Notes: generated by a model not told the origin, from the letters alone. A stretch of DNA of 64,000 nucleotides from Phocaeicola abscessus CCUG 55929 (GCF_000312445.1 NZ_HE997184.1:306031-370030); one strand, 5' to 3'. Positions 53,035 to 63,126 are shown, numbered from the stretch's first letter. Made by a program: numbers and translations.

Positions 53035-53648
53035 GGATTATCTTCCCGTTTCTCGCTTTCTTCCGCCTCTTTCATAGCTCTTTGATAACAGGTGCGACAG
53101 AGTGGTTCATATTTATCCTGTTCGCCCAATAATACACGCTTGTCACTTTTCGAAAGTCGATGCGAAAGATAAGCCAACCGCCCACATTTCACGCAGATAG
53201 CATGCACCTTTGTCACCTCGTCGGCAATGGCACAAAGTGCAGGAATAGGGCCGAATGGAATCCCTTTATAATCCATATCCAATCCGGCCACGATAACCCG
53301 AACGCCCTGATTAGCCAGTCGATTGCAAACGTCGATCAAGCCTCCATCAAGGAATTGGGCCTCATCGATACCGATGACATCTTTATCTGAAGAAAGCAGC
53401 AAGATGCTTCCGGAAGACTCTATCGGAGTGGAAGCGATGGCATTACTGTCGTGCGAAATTACGTCTACCTCCGAATAGCGGGTATCGATAGACGGTTTGA
53501 ATATCTCGACGTGCTGTCGCGCGAATTTCGCTCGTTTAAGCCGCCGAATAAGTTCTTCGGTCTTCCCTGAAAACATAGAGCCGCAAATAACTTCGATACG
53601 TCCCCTACGGCGAGTCTCATCTATTTGATCTTCTGAAAATTCAGACAT
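53031..53648 (-). CDS. tdk: Thymidine kinase
   Basis: A 205-residue type II thymidine kinase, which phosphorylates thymidine with ATP in the salvage path. It shows [14 protein letters not shown] (P-loop, 27-40), DEAQF (Walker B), the lasso region and four zinc-binding Cys residues (CVKCG and CRTC). The promoter is probably the TACCTTTA at the complement of 53670-53677. It is translationally coupled to the AI-2E family gene. Confidence 0.95.
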   Translation of the reverse strand: MSEFSEDQIDETRRRGRIEVICGSMFSGKTEELIRRLKRAKFARQHVEIFKPSIDTRYSEVDVISHDSNAIASTPIESSGSILLLSSDKDVIGIDEAQFLDGGLIDVCNRLANQGVRVIVAGLDMDYKGIPFGPIPALCAIADEVTKVHAICVKCGRLAYLSHRLSKSDKRVLLGEQDKYEPLCRTCYQRAMKEAEESEKREDNP

Positions 53649-53803
53649 ACATTCCTCGTTTTATGTCTGTAAAGGTACGATATCGGTTTTAATTATCCGA
53701 GAAATGCCTTCTCTTTTTATTAATAAAATCATACAACACAAACGATTTGTGCAACATCTGTTAAAATATAGGCCGGTTTATAATTAGCATCATTAAAACC
53801 GAC

Positions 53804-53811
53804 TATATTTG
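53804..53811 (+). promoter_or_regulatory. rsmI promoter -7 box
   Basis: TATATTTG is an exact TAnnTTTG, about 100 bases before the preferred rsmI start. No good -33 box stands 19-21 bases before it, so the call is tentative. Confidence 0.35.
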
Positions 53812-53909
53812 TATCATTGAAAATTAAGATGGGGTGGTTGGAACATTGCATCGCCTATTTATCACCCGTTTTTGCATTTGTTCCGGACTACTTTATTATT
53901 AAAAAAGTA

Positions 53910-54590
53910 ATGGGAATGCTTTACGTTGTACCTACTCCGGTAGGAAATTTGGAAGACATAACGCTTCGGGCCATCAGAGTGCTTAAGGAAGTCGATTTAA
54001 TCTTAGCCGAAGATACGCGTACTTCCGGCATCTTACTGAAACATTACGAGATAAAAAACGTACTGCTATCCCACCATATGTTTAATGAACATCAAACAAC
54101 GGACAGTTTGATCGAACGACTGAAGACGGGAGAAACCATGGCATTAATTTCCGATGCGGGGACGCCGGGCATATCCGATCCGGGCTTTTTGTTGGTAAGA
54201 ACATGTATACGCAACGGGATAGCAGTACAGTGCTTACCCGGTGCGACGGCTTTCGTCCCGGCCTTAGTGTCTTCCGGATTGCCAGATGACCGTTTCTGTT
54301 TCGAAGGATTCCTGCCACAGAAGAAAGGACGGCAAACTCGTCTGAATGCATTGAAAGAGGAAGAAAGGACGATGATTTTTTATGAATCACCGTTTCGCGT
54401 ATTAAAAACATTGACACAATTCGCCGAAGTATTCGGGCCAGAACGAAAAGTAGCAATTTGCAGAGAAATCTCAAAAATACATGAAGAAAACGTTCGAGGC
54501 ACATTGACTGAAGCGATCGCTCATTTTGAAAAAACCGAACCGCGTGGCGAGTTTGTCATTGTGCTCGGTGGAAAAGAAAAAATAAAGTAA
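53910..54590 (+). CDS. rsmI: 16S rRNA 2'-O-ribose C1402 methyltransferase
   Basis: RsmI methylates the ribose of C1402 in 16S rRNA with SAM. The 226-residue TP-methylase has YVVPTPVGNLEDITLRA at its start, LAEDTRTSG (substrate loop) and ISDAGTPGISDPG (SAM site). The start at 53910 (MGMLYVV) matches the family. An in-frame ATG at 53817 adds an unrelated hydrophobic stretch. Confidence 0.95.
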   Translation: MGMLYVVPTPVGNLEDITLRAIRVLKEVDLILAEDTRTSGILLKHYEIKNVLLSHHMFNEHQTTDSLIERLKTGETMALISDAGTPGISDPGFLLVRTCIRNGIAVQCLPGATAFVPALVSSGLPDDRFCFEGFLPQKKGRQTRLNALKEEERTMIFYESPFRVLKTLTQFAEVFGPERKVAICREISKIHEENVRGTLTEAIAHFEKTEPRGEFVIVLGGKEKIK

Positions 54591-54611
54591 GAAATTAAAA
54601 TTAAATGCAAG

Positions 54612-55457
54612 ATGAAAAAGATTGTATTATCGTCATTTATGACATTGGCACTGTTGACCTCATGCAACAACGGTGCGAAACAAAAAGAAATGAAAGCACA
54701 GAATGACTCGTTAATGGTTCAGTTGGCAAACAGAAACGCCGAATTGGATGATATCATGGGAGCATTCAATGAAGTTCAGGAAGGATTTCGCGAAATTAAC
54801 GAGGCCGAGAAGCGGGTAGACCTATCGAATGGAGTTAGTGAAAAGAATACGGATCTTATCAAAGAGAATATCCGGTTCATCAGTGAGAAACTACAGACTA
54901 ACCGCGACCAGATCGCCGAATTGCAGAAAAAATTGCAAGGCAGTACCTATCAATCGGCTCAACTCAAGAAAGCTATTGCCAATCTGACCCAAGAATTGCA
55001 AGCAAGAGAAAAACAAATAGAAGACTTGCAGGCAGAATTGGCAAGCAAAAACATCCGGATCACAGAATTAGACGATGCCGTTGCGATGCTCAGCGAGAAC
55101 GTATCTAACCTGAAATCCGAAAACGAAGCAAAAGCTGTTACGGTGGCCAATCAAGATAAAGCGCTGAATGCGGCATGGTTCGTTTTCGGGACGAAATCCG
55201 AATTGAAAGATCAGAAGATCTTAGTCGACGGAGACGTATTAAAAAACAAAGATTTCAACAAGGATTACTTTACTCAGATCGATATCCGTACAGACAAATC
55301 TATCAGATTGTATTCCAAAAATGCAACTCTGCTGACCACTCATCCAGAAGGATCTTACTCGTTGGATAAGGATGATAAGGGACAGCTGACGCTAAATATC
55401 ACCAAACCGAATGAATTCTGGAGCGTATCCCGTTATTTGGTTATCAAGGTAAAGTAA
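54612..55457 (+). CDS. Coiled-coil lipoprotein, Cbp1-like
   Basis: A 281-residue lipoprotein (lipobox LLTSC, Cys18). Residues about 25-185 form a long coiled coil, with a heptad pattern in ENIRFISEKLQTNRDQIAELQKK-like segments and in QLKKAIANLTQELQ. The C-terminal part (about 190-281) is a beta-rich domain. From memory this resembles the Bacteroides Cbp1 family (collagen-binding glycoprotein adhesin), but I cannot confirm it. The gene is 21 bases after rsmI and followed by a strong terminator. Confidence 0.7.
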   Translation: MKKIVLSSFMTLALLTSCNNGAKQKEMKAQNDSLMVQLANRNAELDDIMGAFNEVQEGFREINEAEKRVDLSNGVSEKNTDLIKENIRFISEKLQTNRDQIAELQKKLQGSTYQSAQLKKAIANLTQELQAREKQIEDLQAELASKNIRITELDDAVAMLSENVSNLKSENEAKAVTVANQDKALNAAWFVFGTKSELKDQKILVDGDVLKNKDFNKDYFTQIDIRTDKSIRLYSKNATLLTTHPEGSYSLDKDDKGQLTLNITKPNEFWSVSRYLVIKVK

Positions 55458-55488
55458 ATTCATACGGATGGTGAAAAGAAATAAGACG

Positions 55489-55525
55489 GAGAGCGATACG
55501 GAAATAGCATCGCTCTCTTTTTTTT
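55489..55525 (+). terminator. Intrinsic terminator after the coiled-coil lipoprotein gene
   Basis: Perfect 9-base arms GAGAGCGAT (55489-55497) and ATCGCTCTC (55509-55517) with an 11-base loop are followed by eight T. It is a textbook Rho-independent terminator, 31 bases after the stop codon. Confidence 0.9.
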
Positions 55526-55537
55526 AAAAGATCAGCG

Positions 55538-56230
55538 ATGTATAGAAGCATTTTTATCGATTTGGACAATACGGTCTGGGATTTCTCACAAAACTCCACG
55601 GATACATTTAGGGAGATATACGAGAAATATCATTTCGAACGATACTTCGACTCGTTTGAACAGTTCTTCGCTTTGTATAAGAAGAAAAATGAAGAACTTT
55701 GGATGAAATACGGAAATGGACAAATCACGAAAGACAACTTGAATGCTATCCGCTACGCATATCCCTTTCGGCAAGTCGACGCTTACGACGAAAAACTGAT
55801 ACACGCCTATACAGAAGATTATATGCGGCATATTGCTCTGAAAAAGAAATTGATGCCTCATGTTAGAGAAGCGTTGGAATATTTGCATGCTAACTATGAC
55901 CTCTATATCCTGTCTAACGGCTTCCGCGAGCTACAGACGCAAAAGCTCCGTTCCAGCGGCGTAGAAAGATATTTTAAGAAAGTGATTCTTTCCGAAGATA
56001 TTGGCGTTCATAAGCCTAATCCTATCATTTACAACTTCGCACTCTCATCTACACAGTCCATACTTTCCACCTCCATTATGATCGGAGACAGTTGGACGAC
56101 AGACATGGCGGGGGCACAGCATGCAGGAATGGATCATATCTATTACAATACTCAGGGCGATTCTATCGTTCGCCGTCCCCGTCCGACCTACGAAATAAAA
56201 GAGTGGCTGGAAATAATGCGCATCCTTTAG
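55538..56230 (+). CDS. yjjG: YjjG-like pyrimidine 5'-nucleotidase (HAD)
   Basis: A 230-residue HAD-I phosphatase of the YjjG group, which hydrolyses noncanonical pyrimidine nucleotides. The motifs are IDLDNTVWDF (6-15, nucleophile Asp), LSNGF (Thr/Ser motif II), KPNPIIY (Lys) and GDSWTTDMAGA. A four-helix cap lies at about 18-85. It sits directly beyond a terminator and has its own transcription. Confidence 0.9.
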   Translation: MYRSIFIDLDNTVWDFSQNSTDTFREIYEKYHFERYFDSFEQFFALYKKKNEELWMKYGNGQITKDNLNAIRYAYPFRQVDAYDEKLIHAYTEDYMRHIALKKKLMPHVREALEYLHANYDLYILSNGFRELQTQKLRSSGVERYFKKVILSEDIGVHKPNPIIYNFALSSTQSILSTSIMIGDSWTTDMAGAQHAGMDHIYYNTQGDSIVRRPRPTYEIKEWLEIMRIL

Positions 56231-56592
56231 TTGCTTCTATAACAGATGCGATCCTCACTCACAGTAGACTACAATAGCCGTTACAGACGGACAGATCTAT
56301 TCCGAAATAAGGAATTAACAGTTAATTTATCATTGAAAAATTAGCATTTGATAATTAAAAAACCTTTCATTTGTTTTCGGATATAAAATGATAGAGCTTT
56401 GAGATTTCAAACAAATATCAACCTATTTTTAGTGTATAGATATAATTTTGAAAGCAGAAAACAGAAAAAACTTCTTTTATCTTCAAAAAAAGCACACAAA
56501 CGATTGCATTTGTAGTTTTTATCCATAACTTTGCCACTCGTATTAAAACTAAATTATTTTAATTTAAAGTTAAACTTTAAGAGAAGTTATTT
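56231..56592. other. AT-rich intergenic region before the SusCD operon
   Basis: About 360 bases without a gene. It holds the SusC promoter near its end (see 56504-56533), a TTTAAAGTTAAA stretch just before the SusC ATG and otherwise AT-rich sequence with no visible repeats. Confidence 0.6.
56504..56533 (+). promoter_or_regulatory. SusCD operon promoter
   Basis: TTG (56504-56506) and TAACTTTG (56526-56533) are 19 bases apart. The ATG lies 60 bases beyond, leaving a leader of about 50 bases. Confidence 0.6.
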
Positions 56593-59500
56593 ATGAAAAG
56601 AAAAGTAGTAATGTTTTTAACCTATCTATTTATAGGTATAGGTTTAGCGTCGGCACAAGTCAGAACGGTGAAAGGAAACGTTACATCGGCTGAAGACGGA
56701 CTGCCGGTAGTTGGAGCTTCTGTAGTAGTCGACGGAACAACAGTAGGTACGGTCACCGATATCGACGGTAATTTCAGTATTTCTAACATGCCGATTTCAG
56801 CAAAGACTTTGACCGTTTCATACATTGGTATGAAAATGCAAAAAGTCGCCGTAAAGGCAAACTTAAAAATCGTTTTGGAAGCGGATACAGAGCAGCTTGA
56901 AGAAGTGATGGTCGTCGCCTTTGGTACCGCTAAAAAATCCGCATTTACCGGTTCGGCCGCCGTGGTAGGTAAAGAAGAAATAGCCAAACACGTTACCACC
57001 AATGTAGCTAACACATTGGTCGGTTCTGTCCCCGGCTTGCAGATGCGTGGCACAACCGGTCAACCAGGATCCGATGCCGGTAAGATTAAAATTCGTGGTA
57101 TTGCATCGTTGTATGCAGGAGAGGATCCATTGGTCATTGTAGACGGAGCACCTTACACCGCTTCTCTCTCTAATATCAATCCCGACGATATAGAATCGGT
57201 ATCAGTCTTGAAGGATGCTGCTTCTGCTGCCTTGTACGGAGCTCGCGGTGCTGCCGGGGTAATTATCATTACGACAAAGAAGGGATCTAACCACGATGCA
57301 ATTGTCAGCTTCGATGCAAAGTGGGGTGCAAACTCTCGTGCCATTCAGGACTACGAGACAATTGATGATCCTGCTCAGTATTATGAAGCGTATTATGCTC
57401 AAGCTTATAACTATTATTTCTATGGACAAGGACTTTCGGCTGCTGCCGCCAATTTAAGTGCCAATAAAAGGACTTTAAGTGACTTGGTCTACCAGGCATA
57501 TACAATTCCTTCGGGGGAACAACTCATAGGTATGAATGGGAAGATTAATCCTAATGCTACACTGGGATACCAGTACACCGGGGCCAACGGCACTACTTAT
57601 TATATCACACCTGATAGCTGGAAAGATCTGGCTTACAGGACGGCATTGCGTCAGGAATATAATGTCAGTGTAAACGGAGGCAGCGATCGCTCCGCTTTCT
57701 ATGCGAGTGCAGGTTATCTGAAAGAAGACGGTATTATCGAATATTCCGATTACGAACGGTTCAACTCTCGCTTCCGCGCAGAATATCAGGCAAAGGAATG
57801 GTTGAAAATGGGAGCTAACGTTTCGTTTACTCATTCCAATCAGAATTCGAATCCGAATTTAGATAAAAGTTCGTTGAACTCCACTAACATCATGTATTTT
57901 ACATCAAGTATCGCTCCTATCTATCCTGCTTATGTCCGCACGGTACAGGACGGTCAAATTAGTATTGCTAAAGACGTCAATGGGAATAACCTTTACGACT
58001 TTGGTGTTCCTGCTACTAATTACTACGGCTTGTCCCGTCCGTTCCTAGCAACAGGTAACCCGCTCGGGGCTAACCAATACAATAAGATCACAACGAAAGG
58101 TAACCAATTAAACGGAACATTCAATGCCGATATCACATTTACACCATGGTTGAAAGCCAACATTCAGAGTACAGCCATTCTGGGGCAAACCAACTATTCA
58201 GACTATGAAAATCCGTTCTTTGGGCCGAAAGTGGTAACTAACGGCGAAATCCAAAAGTATTCTCAAACAGATTTCAGAACAAACCATGTTCAGACATTGA
58301 ATTTTTTGAAAGACTTTGGAATGCATAGCCTAAAAATATTAATCGGTCACGAATACTATAAATTGCGTAGAAAGTATTTGTGGGCTAAGGCAACAGGCGG
58401 TTTTACTCCGGCTATTAAAGAAATCAACGGTTTTGCTACTAAAGCGGATTCACAGTCTTATACAACTAAATACAATGTCGAAGGTTGGTTCGGCAATGTA
58501 GAATATAACTATGCTGAAAAGTATTTCGGCTCTGCTTCTTATCGTCGCGATGCAACTTCCCGCTTTGCTAAAGAGCACCGTTGGGGTTCTTTCTGGTCGG
58601 TAGGCGGCGCCTGGATGTTGACAAAAGAAGACTTCATGAAAAATATGCCATGGATCGACATATTGAAGCTGAAGGTTTCTGTCGGTCAGCAAGGTAATGA
58701 TAACATAGGTAACTGGGCTTATACGGATTTATATAAAATCTCTAAAGCGACAGATACTTCGATGTCACCTTCTTTCCATCAGGTAGGGAACCCGAATATC
58801 ACTTGGGAAACGACGACGAACTTCAACGTAGGTTTAGAATTCGCCCTGTTTAAGAATCGTTTGAGCGGAACGATTGATCTTTATAACAAGAAGACTACCG
58901 ACCTGTTGTTCTGGTTGTCCATTCCTGAGTCTGCCGGCTCTCGTGGTTATTATGGCAACATTGGTGATATCCGCAACCAAGGCATTGAACTTTCTTTAAA
59001 TGGTGTCATTATCAAGACAAAAGATTTTGACTGGTTGGTTTCTGCCAATATCACGCACAACTCTACCAAAATTTTAAAATTGCCGGAAGCAAAGATTACT
59101 GAAAACGGCGGTTTTACTGAAACGAGCTTGTGGTATGAAGAAGGCGGTCCACTTTACAATGCATTTCGCCCCAAATACGCCGGTGTCAATGAAAAAGGGG
59201 AAGCTACTTATTGGGTGGATAAGTCGTTAAAAGGCGCCACAAACAAGCCCGGCCATAGTTATGACGAGGTGACAACTAATCCGAATGTAGCATCGAGATA
59301 TGCATTAGGCTCGTTGCTTCCAAAGGCCTACGGCGGTTTCGGAACAACATTCCGTTGGAGAAGCGTTGACGCTTCCGTCCAGTTCGATTATCAATTAGGT
59401 GGTAAGATTTACGATTCCCGCTATCGGTCTTTGATGAATCCGTGCGAAACGTCAAACGATGCAGGCAAAGCTTTCCACAAGAACGTTCTGAAATCCTGGA

Positions 59501-59805
59501 CTCCCAATAACACCGACAGTAGTATTCCACGCTGGCAATTGGGCGACCAGTATACGGCAGCTGCTTCAGACCGTTGGCTGACGAGTGCAAGTTATCTAAA
59601 CTTCCAATCATTCACTATCGGTTATACGTTACCGAAGATCACCAAAGAAATCTCTAAGATCCGAATCTATGCAGCCGGCGAGAATCTTTACTTCTGGAGC
59701 GCTCGTAAGGGTTTGGATCCACGTTATTCTTACTCAACAACTGAAACAATTAATCAATACTCTCCTGTACGTAATATTTCAGGCGGTATACAGTTGACAT
59801 TCTAA
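56593..59805 (+). CDS. SusC/RagA family TonB-linked outer membrane protein
   Basis: A 1070-residue outer-membrane barrel that takes up large nutrients together with its SusD lid. The signal peptide ends at ASAQ (about 22). Next come a carboxypeptidase-regulatory-like domain (about 27-95, VKGNVTSAEDGLPVVGASV), the TonB plug with GLQMRGTTGQPGS and SVLKDAASAALYGARGAAGVI (about 130-225) and a 22-strand beta barrel ending in F. No anti-sigma or sigma gene is adjacent, so regulation is unclear. The substrate cannot be told: no glycosidase is beside it, and peptides are possible, as with RagAB. Confidence 0.93.
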   Translation: MKRKVVMFLTYLFIGIGLASAQVRTVKGNVTSAEDGLPVVGASVVVDGTTVGTVTDIDGNFSISNMPISAKTLTVSYIGMKMQKVAVKANLKIVLEADTEQLEEVMVVAFGTAKKSAFTGSAAVVGKEEIAKHVTTNVANTLVGSVPGLQMRGTTGQPGSDAGKIKIRGIASLYAGEDPLVIVDGAPYTASLSNINPDDIESVSVLKDAASAALYGARGAAGVIIITTKKGSNHDAIVSFDAKWGANSRAIQDYETIDDPAQYYEAYYAQAYNYYFYGQGLSAAAANLSANKRTLSDLVYQAYTIPSGEQLIGMNGKINPNATLGYQYTGANGTTYYITPDSWKDLAYRTALRQEYNVSVNGGSDRSAFYASAGYLKEDGIIEYSDYERFNSRFRAEYQAKEWLKMGANVSFTHSNQNSNPNLDKSSLNSTNIMYFTSSIAPIYPAYVRTVQDGQISIAKDVNGNNLYDFGVPATNYYGLSRPFLATGNPLGANQYNKITTKGNQLNGTFNADITFTPWLKANIQSTAILGQTNYSDYENPFFGPKVVTNGEIQKYSQTDFRTNHVQTLNFLKDFGMHSLKILIGHEYYKLRRKYLWAKATGGFTPAIKEINGFATKADSQSYTTKYNVEGWFGNVEYNYAEKYFGSASYRRDATSRFAKEHRWGSFWSVGGAWMLTKEDFMKNMPWIDILKLKVSVGQQGNDNIGNWAYTDLYKISKATDTSMSPSFHQVGNPNITWETTTNFNVGLEFALFKNRLSGTIDLYNKKTTDLLFWLSIPESAGSRGYYGNIGDIRNQGIELSLNGVIIKTKDFDWLVSANITHNSTKILKLPEAKITENGGFTETSLWYEEGGPLYNAFRPKYAGVNEKGEATYWVDKSLKGATNKPGHSYDEVTTNPNVASRYALGSLLPKAYGGFGTTFRWRSVDASVQFDYQLGGKIYDSRYRSLMNPCETSNDAGKAFHKNVLKSWTPNNTDSSIPRWQLGDQYTAAASDRWLTSASYLNFQSFTIGYTLPKITKEISKIRIYAAGENLYFWSARKGLDPRYSYSTTETINQYSPVRNISGGIQLTF

Positions 59806-59823
59806 AGACAAGGAGACACATAT

Positions 59824-61509
59824 ATGAAAAAGATATTATCCATACTATTGGCTGTTGTATTAGTCGGAATTTTTACAACAAGCTGTATCGAACAATACGA
59901 TCCGGAAGGTTACAGAACGGATAGTGACAAAGTTCTTATAACCATAAATCAGGCTTCCAATGCTCCCGGATCTTATGACAACTTCGTGAGTGCTACTACT
60001 TCAACTCTTTGCGGTCAGTTCACTTATAGCGGAAGCAAACATTATCCCCATGATTTCGGATATCCTTCATTTTTCCTGCAGCGCGATGTGATGGGGCAAG
60101 ATATAGTCGCCAATGGCAATAATAACTGGTATGGTACCTGGTATTCCTGTGGTACAGGTCTTGGCCCGACTTATGCTACGTCTCAAATTCCTTGGACCTA
60201 TTATTACGGTTGGATTAAGAACTGCAACAATGTACTTTCTTTAGCAGGTGAGGAACCCAGCGCTGATAAAGTGACCGGTGCAGGCATCGCTCATACTATG
60301 CGTGCCATGTTCTATATGGATTTGGCCCGGATGTATGCTCAGAAAACTTACGCTGCCGACAAATCTGCCGAGACAGTTCCTATCGTAACGCAGACGACTT
60401 CGCTGGCTGATCTGGCTAAAAATCCGCGCGCTACCAACGAAGCCATGTGGACATTGATCCTTTCTGATTTGGATGCTGCCGAGACCCAGTTGGCCAATTA
60501 TAAACGCGACAACGTATATACTCCCGACTTGTCAGTAGTCTATGGTTTAAAGGCTCGCGCTTATCTGACGATGGAAGATTGGGCCAACGCTCAGAAGTAT
60601 GCAAAGATGGCACAGAGCGGTTATACCCTTTTGACCGATGCCCAGTATAACGACCGTACTACAGGTTTCAATTCTCCGAACAATTCGTGGATGTTCGCTT
60701 GTACATTCAAATCGGACGACCCGAACATTCTGGAGAATGATGCCGATTCTTCGTGGGGATCAATCATGATCTCGGAAGTTGCTGCTTCCGGTTGCGGTTA
60801 CTCCGCGAATTACGGTCAAAACATGTTGATCGACCGTCACTTGTACGAAACAATTCCTGCCACCGATTTTCGCAAGAAAGCATTCATCGATTTCAGTTTG
60901 GACAACATGGGAAAGAAAGAACAGATTGCAGCTTTAGCGGCTTATACCGATGATGCGGAAGGTATGTTTCAGACAGGACAGAATGCTGCTTCAAAGACTG
61001 TGGGCGGTATCACGGTAAAATTTCGCCCTAATAACGGCGAACACAAAAATCAACAAATAGCCTTTACCGTTGCAGTTCCTTTGATGCGTGTGGAAGAAAT
61101 GTACCTGATCGAGGCAGAAGCTGCAGGTATGCAAAACGAATCGGCAGGTATTTCCCTTTTGACCACATTTGCTCAGACTCGCGATTCGGACTATAAATAT
61201 GGTACTCACGGTTCAGAAGCTTACTACAACAGCAGTACTTCAAGTTTCCAGAACGAAGTTTGGTGGCAGCGTCGCGTAGAGCTTTGGGGGGAAGGTTTTG
61301 CCACGTTCGATATCAAACGTTTGCAAAAAGGTATTATTCGAAGCTACAAAGATACTTACCATGTGGAAGCTTCTCGTTGGAATGTTCAAAGCGTTCCGAA
61401 TTGGATGAACTTATGTATCGTCCAAACCGAAACCAATTATAACACCGCTTGTACGAACAATCCGACTCCCATCAAGCCTACTTCTGATTCAGAAGAATAC
61501 GTATGGTAA
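59824..61509 (+). CDS. SusD/RagB family nutrient-binding lipoprotein
   Basis: A 561-residue surface lipoprotein (lipobox TTSC, Cys20) that acts as the lid and binding partner of the SusC transporter, 18 bases upstream. The tetratricopeptide-like segment ITRA-type helices (about 150-290, including GLKARAYLTMEDWANAQKYA) and the C-terminal motif WWQRRVELWGEGFATFDIKRL are visible. The motif (WxxRRxELxGEG) identifies SusD proteins. Confidence 0.93.
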   Translation: MKKILSILLAVVLVGIFTTSCIEQYDPEGYRTDSDKVLITINQASNAPGSYDNFVSATTSTLCGQFTYSGSKHYPHDFGYPSFFLQRDVMGQDIVANGNNNWYGTWYSCGTGLGPTYATSQIPWTYYYGWIKNCNNVLSLAGEEPSADKVTGAGIAHTMRAMFYMDLARMYAQKTYAADKSAETVPIVTQTTSLADLAKNPRATNEAMWTLILSDLDAAETQLANYKRDNVYTPDLSVVYGLKARAYLTMEDWANAQKYAKMAQSGYTLLTDAQYNDRTTGFNSPNNSWMFACTFKSDDPNILENDADSSWGSIMISEVAASGCGYSANYGQNMLIDRHLYETIPATDFRKKAFIDFSLDNMGKKEQIAALAAYTDDAEGMFQTGQNAASKTVGGITVKFRPNNGEHKNQQIAFTVAVPLMRVEEMYLIEAEAAGMQNESAGISLLTTFAQTRDSDYKYGTHGSEAYYNSSTSSFQNEVWWQRRVELWGEGFATFDIKRLQKGIIRSYKDTYHVEASRWNVQSVPNWMNLCIVQTETNYNTACTNNPTPIKPTSDSEEYVW

Positions 61510-61528
61510 TTTGTAAAACTTTTAAATA

Positions 61529-62407
61529 ATGAAGAAAATGATGGAAAAATATATGAACAGATTACTCATAGCGCTTCTTGGAATGGCAACGATGAGTTCT
61601 TGTAAGGATGATGAAGGTACAGAACCAGGTAACGACAGTAATCCGAATATCGTATTATATCAGTATGCTGTTGAAAGTCCAAATGATCCTGATAATGATT
61701 CTGCTATCAGAATAGCGGTCAACAATAAAACTTCCGAAATATATTATCTGGCCGAACTTACAGCCAATGTCTCAGGACACGGTGCTACCGATGAAGCGTA
61801 TGCCGACTACGTAGTTTCTAACGGAACAAAGGTCACGACTACCGCCGACGTTAATAACGGCGGTAACTATGCCGATGTCGTCGTTACAGGTATGAAAGGC
61901 GAATACACGATATCGGCCGTAGCTGTTTCAGGTAATAAAAAGGCCATTGCAAAGAAAACCTTCGTTGGCTTAGAATGGATTGACGTAGCTAACGGTACGT
62001 ATAACTTTAGCGATAGAGCCCAGAGACGATTGGGAGTCGGAAAAAGTGTTGCTACTACTCTCCAATACCTGAAAACAAATGAAACAAAGTACCGTTTCAA
62101 AAACATCTATGGGGCAGGTCATTCGTTGATATTAATCAAAACGGATAAAACAGGTACCGACGATAACGATGCACTGCTGTTTTACCGAGTAGAAAATCAA
62201 ACTACGCCGTTTAGCTATAGTACTTATGGCACTGTCAGCGTACGTGATCTGGGATATTGGCAGGATGATGACAGTTTCGCTTATGATCCGAAATACGGCT
62301 GTTTTGAATATACCGATAAGTTGAAAAGACATTTCACCATAACAATACAGTATCACGTATCGGCCGGTAATCTGGGCTATGGTACGGACAAATTCGTACC
62401 GGATTGA
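61529..62407 (+). CDS. Surface lipoprotein of unknown function, SusCD-linked
   Basis: A 292-residue lipoprotein. The lipobox (MSSC, Cys25) follows an MKKMMEKY start, with MNRLLIALL as an alternative start. The rest is beta-rich and low in Cys, with several Asp/Asn-rich loops (KTDKTGTDDND). I recognise no domain. It ends the SusCD operon before a terminator-like hairpin and likely binds or presents the nutrient at the surface. Confidence 0.75.
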   Translation: MKKMMEKYMNRLLIALLGMATMSSCKDDEGTEPGNDSNPNIVLYQYAVESPNDPDNDSAIRIAVNNKTSEIYYLAELTANVSGHGATDEAYADYVVSNGTKVTTTADVNNGGNYADVVVTGMKGEYTISAVAVSGNKKAIAKKTFVGLEWIDVANGTYNFSDRAQRRLGVGKSVATTLQYLKTNETKYRFKNIYGAGHSLILIKTDKTGTDDNDALLFYRVENQTTPFSYSTYGTVSVRDLGYWQDDDSFAYDPKYGCFEYTDKLKRHFTITIQYHVSAGNLGYGTDKFVPD

Positions 62408-62431
62408 CAGAAAGCTCTTACATCAAAGAAA

Positions 62432-62473
62432 AAGAGGATGAATCATAATCCATTATTTATGGTACATCCTCTT
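62432..62473 (+). terminator. Terminator-like hairpin after the SusCD operon
   Basis: Arms AAGAGGATG (62432-62440) and CATCCTCTT (62465-62473) with a 24-base loop, followed by ATTCTTTT. The loop is long, but the position directly after the operon supports the role. Confidence 0.6.
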
Positions 62474-62505
62474 ATTCTTTTGCACCCCAAAAGAAGTTCA
62501 TCGAA

Positions 62506-62700
62506 AACGTGGCCGGATACGTCCTACAACGTGGCCGGATACGTCCTACAACGTGTCTGGATACGTCCTACAACGTAGCCGGATACGTCCTACAACGTAG
62601 CTGGATACGTCCCACAACGTAGCTGGATACGTCCTACAACGTGTCTGGATACGTCCCACAACGTAGCTGGATACGTCCTACAACGTGTCTGGATACGTCC
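62506..62700. repeat. 22-bp tandem minisatellite, 9 units
   Basis: GGATACGTCC recurs at exact 22-base steps (62515, 62537, 62559, 62581, 62603, 62625, 62647, 62669, 62691), joined by (T/C)(A)CAACGT(G/A)(G/T)C-type linkers. Units differ at only two or three positions. No start codon frame resembling a known protein crosses it. Confidence 0.9.
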
Positions 62701-62789
62701 CGGACCCCGTCGGCGAGGTTGTTTATCCCGTCGGACAGGTTGTACCACCTATCCGGATACGTCCGGGACGTCAAATTTGAGGTTGTACA

Positions 62790-63124
62790 ACGTATCCGGC
62801 GGGGTTCGGGACGTATCCGGCGAGGTCCGGGACGTCGAATTTGAGGTTATCCAACGTATCCGACGGAGTTCGGGACGTATCCGGCGGGATCCGGGACGTA
62901 TCCGACGGAGTTCGGGACGTATCCGGCGGGATCCGGGACGTATCCGGCGGGGTCCGGGACGTCAAATTTGAGGTTGTACAACGTATCCGGCGGGGTCCGG
63001 GACGTCGAATTTGAGGTTATCTAACGTATTCGGCGGGGTTCGAGACGTATCCGACGGGATCCGGGACGTATCCGGCGGGGTTCGAAACGTATCCGACGGG
63101 ATCCGGAACGTATCCGGCCGCGTT
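62790..63124. repeat. 21-bp tandem minisatellite, about 16 units, opposite orientation
   Basis: ACGTATCC recurs at 62790, 62811, 62854, 62875, 62896, 62917, 62938, 62981, 63045 (with near-matches at 62832, 62959, 63002, 63024), mostly at 21-base steps, and ends near 63108. GGACGTATCC is the reverse complement of the 22-bp unit core, so this array is in inverted orientation to the first. Some units carry a CAAATTTGAGGTT insertion variant. Confidence 0.85.
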
Positions 63125-63126
63125 TT

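Noticed and set aside
62771..62965. 64-codon open frame rich in DTSRTPPD repeats
   Set aside because: The 21-bp satellite gives a 7-residue period in any frame. No start context or homology.
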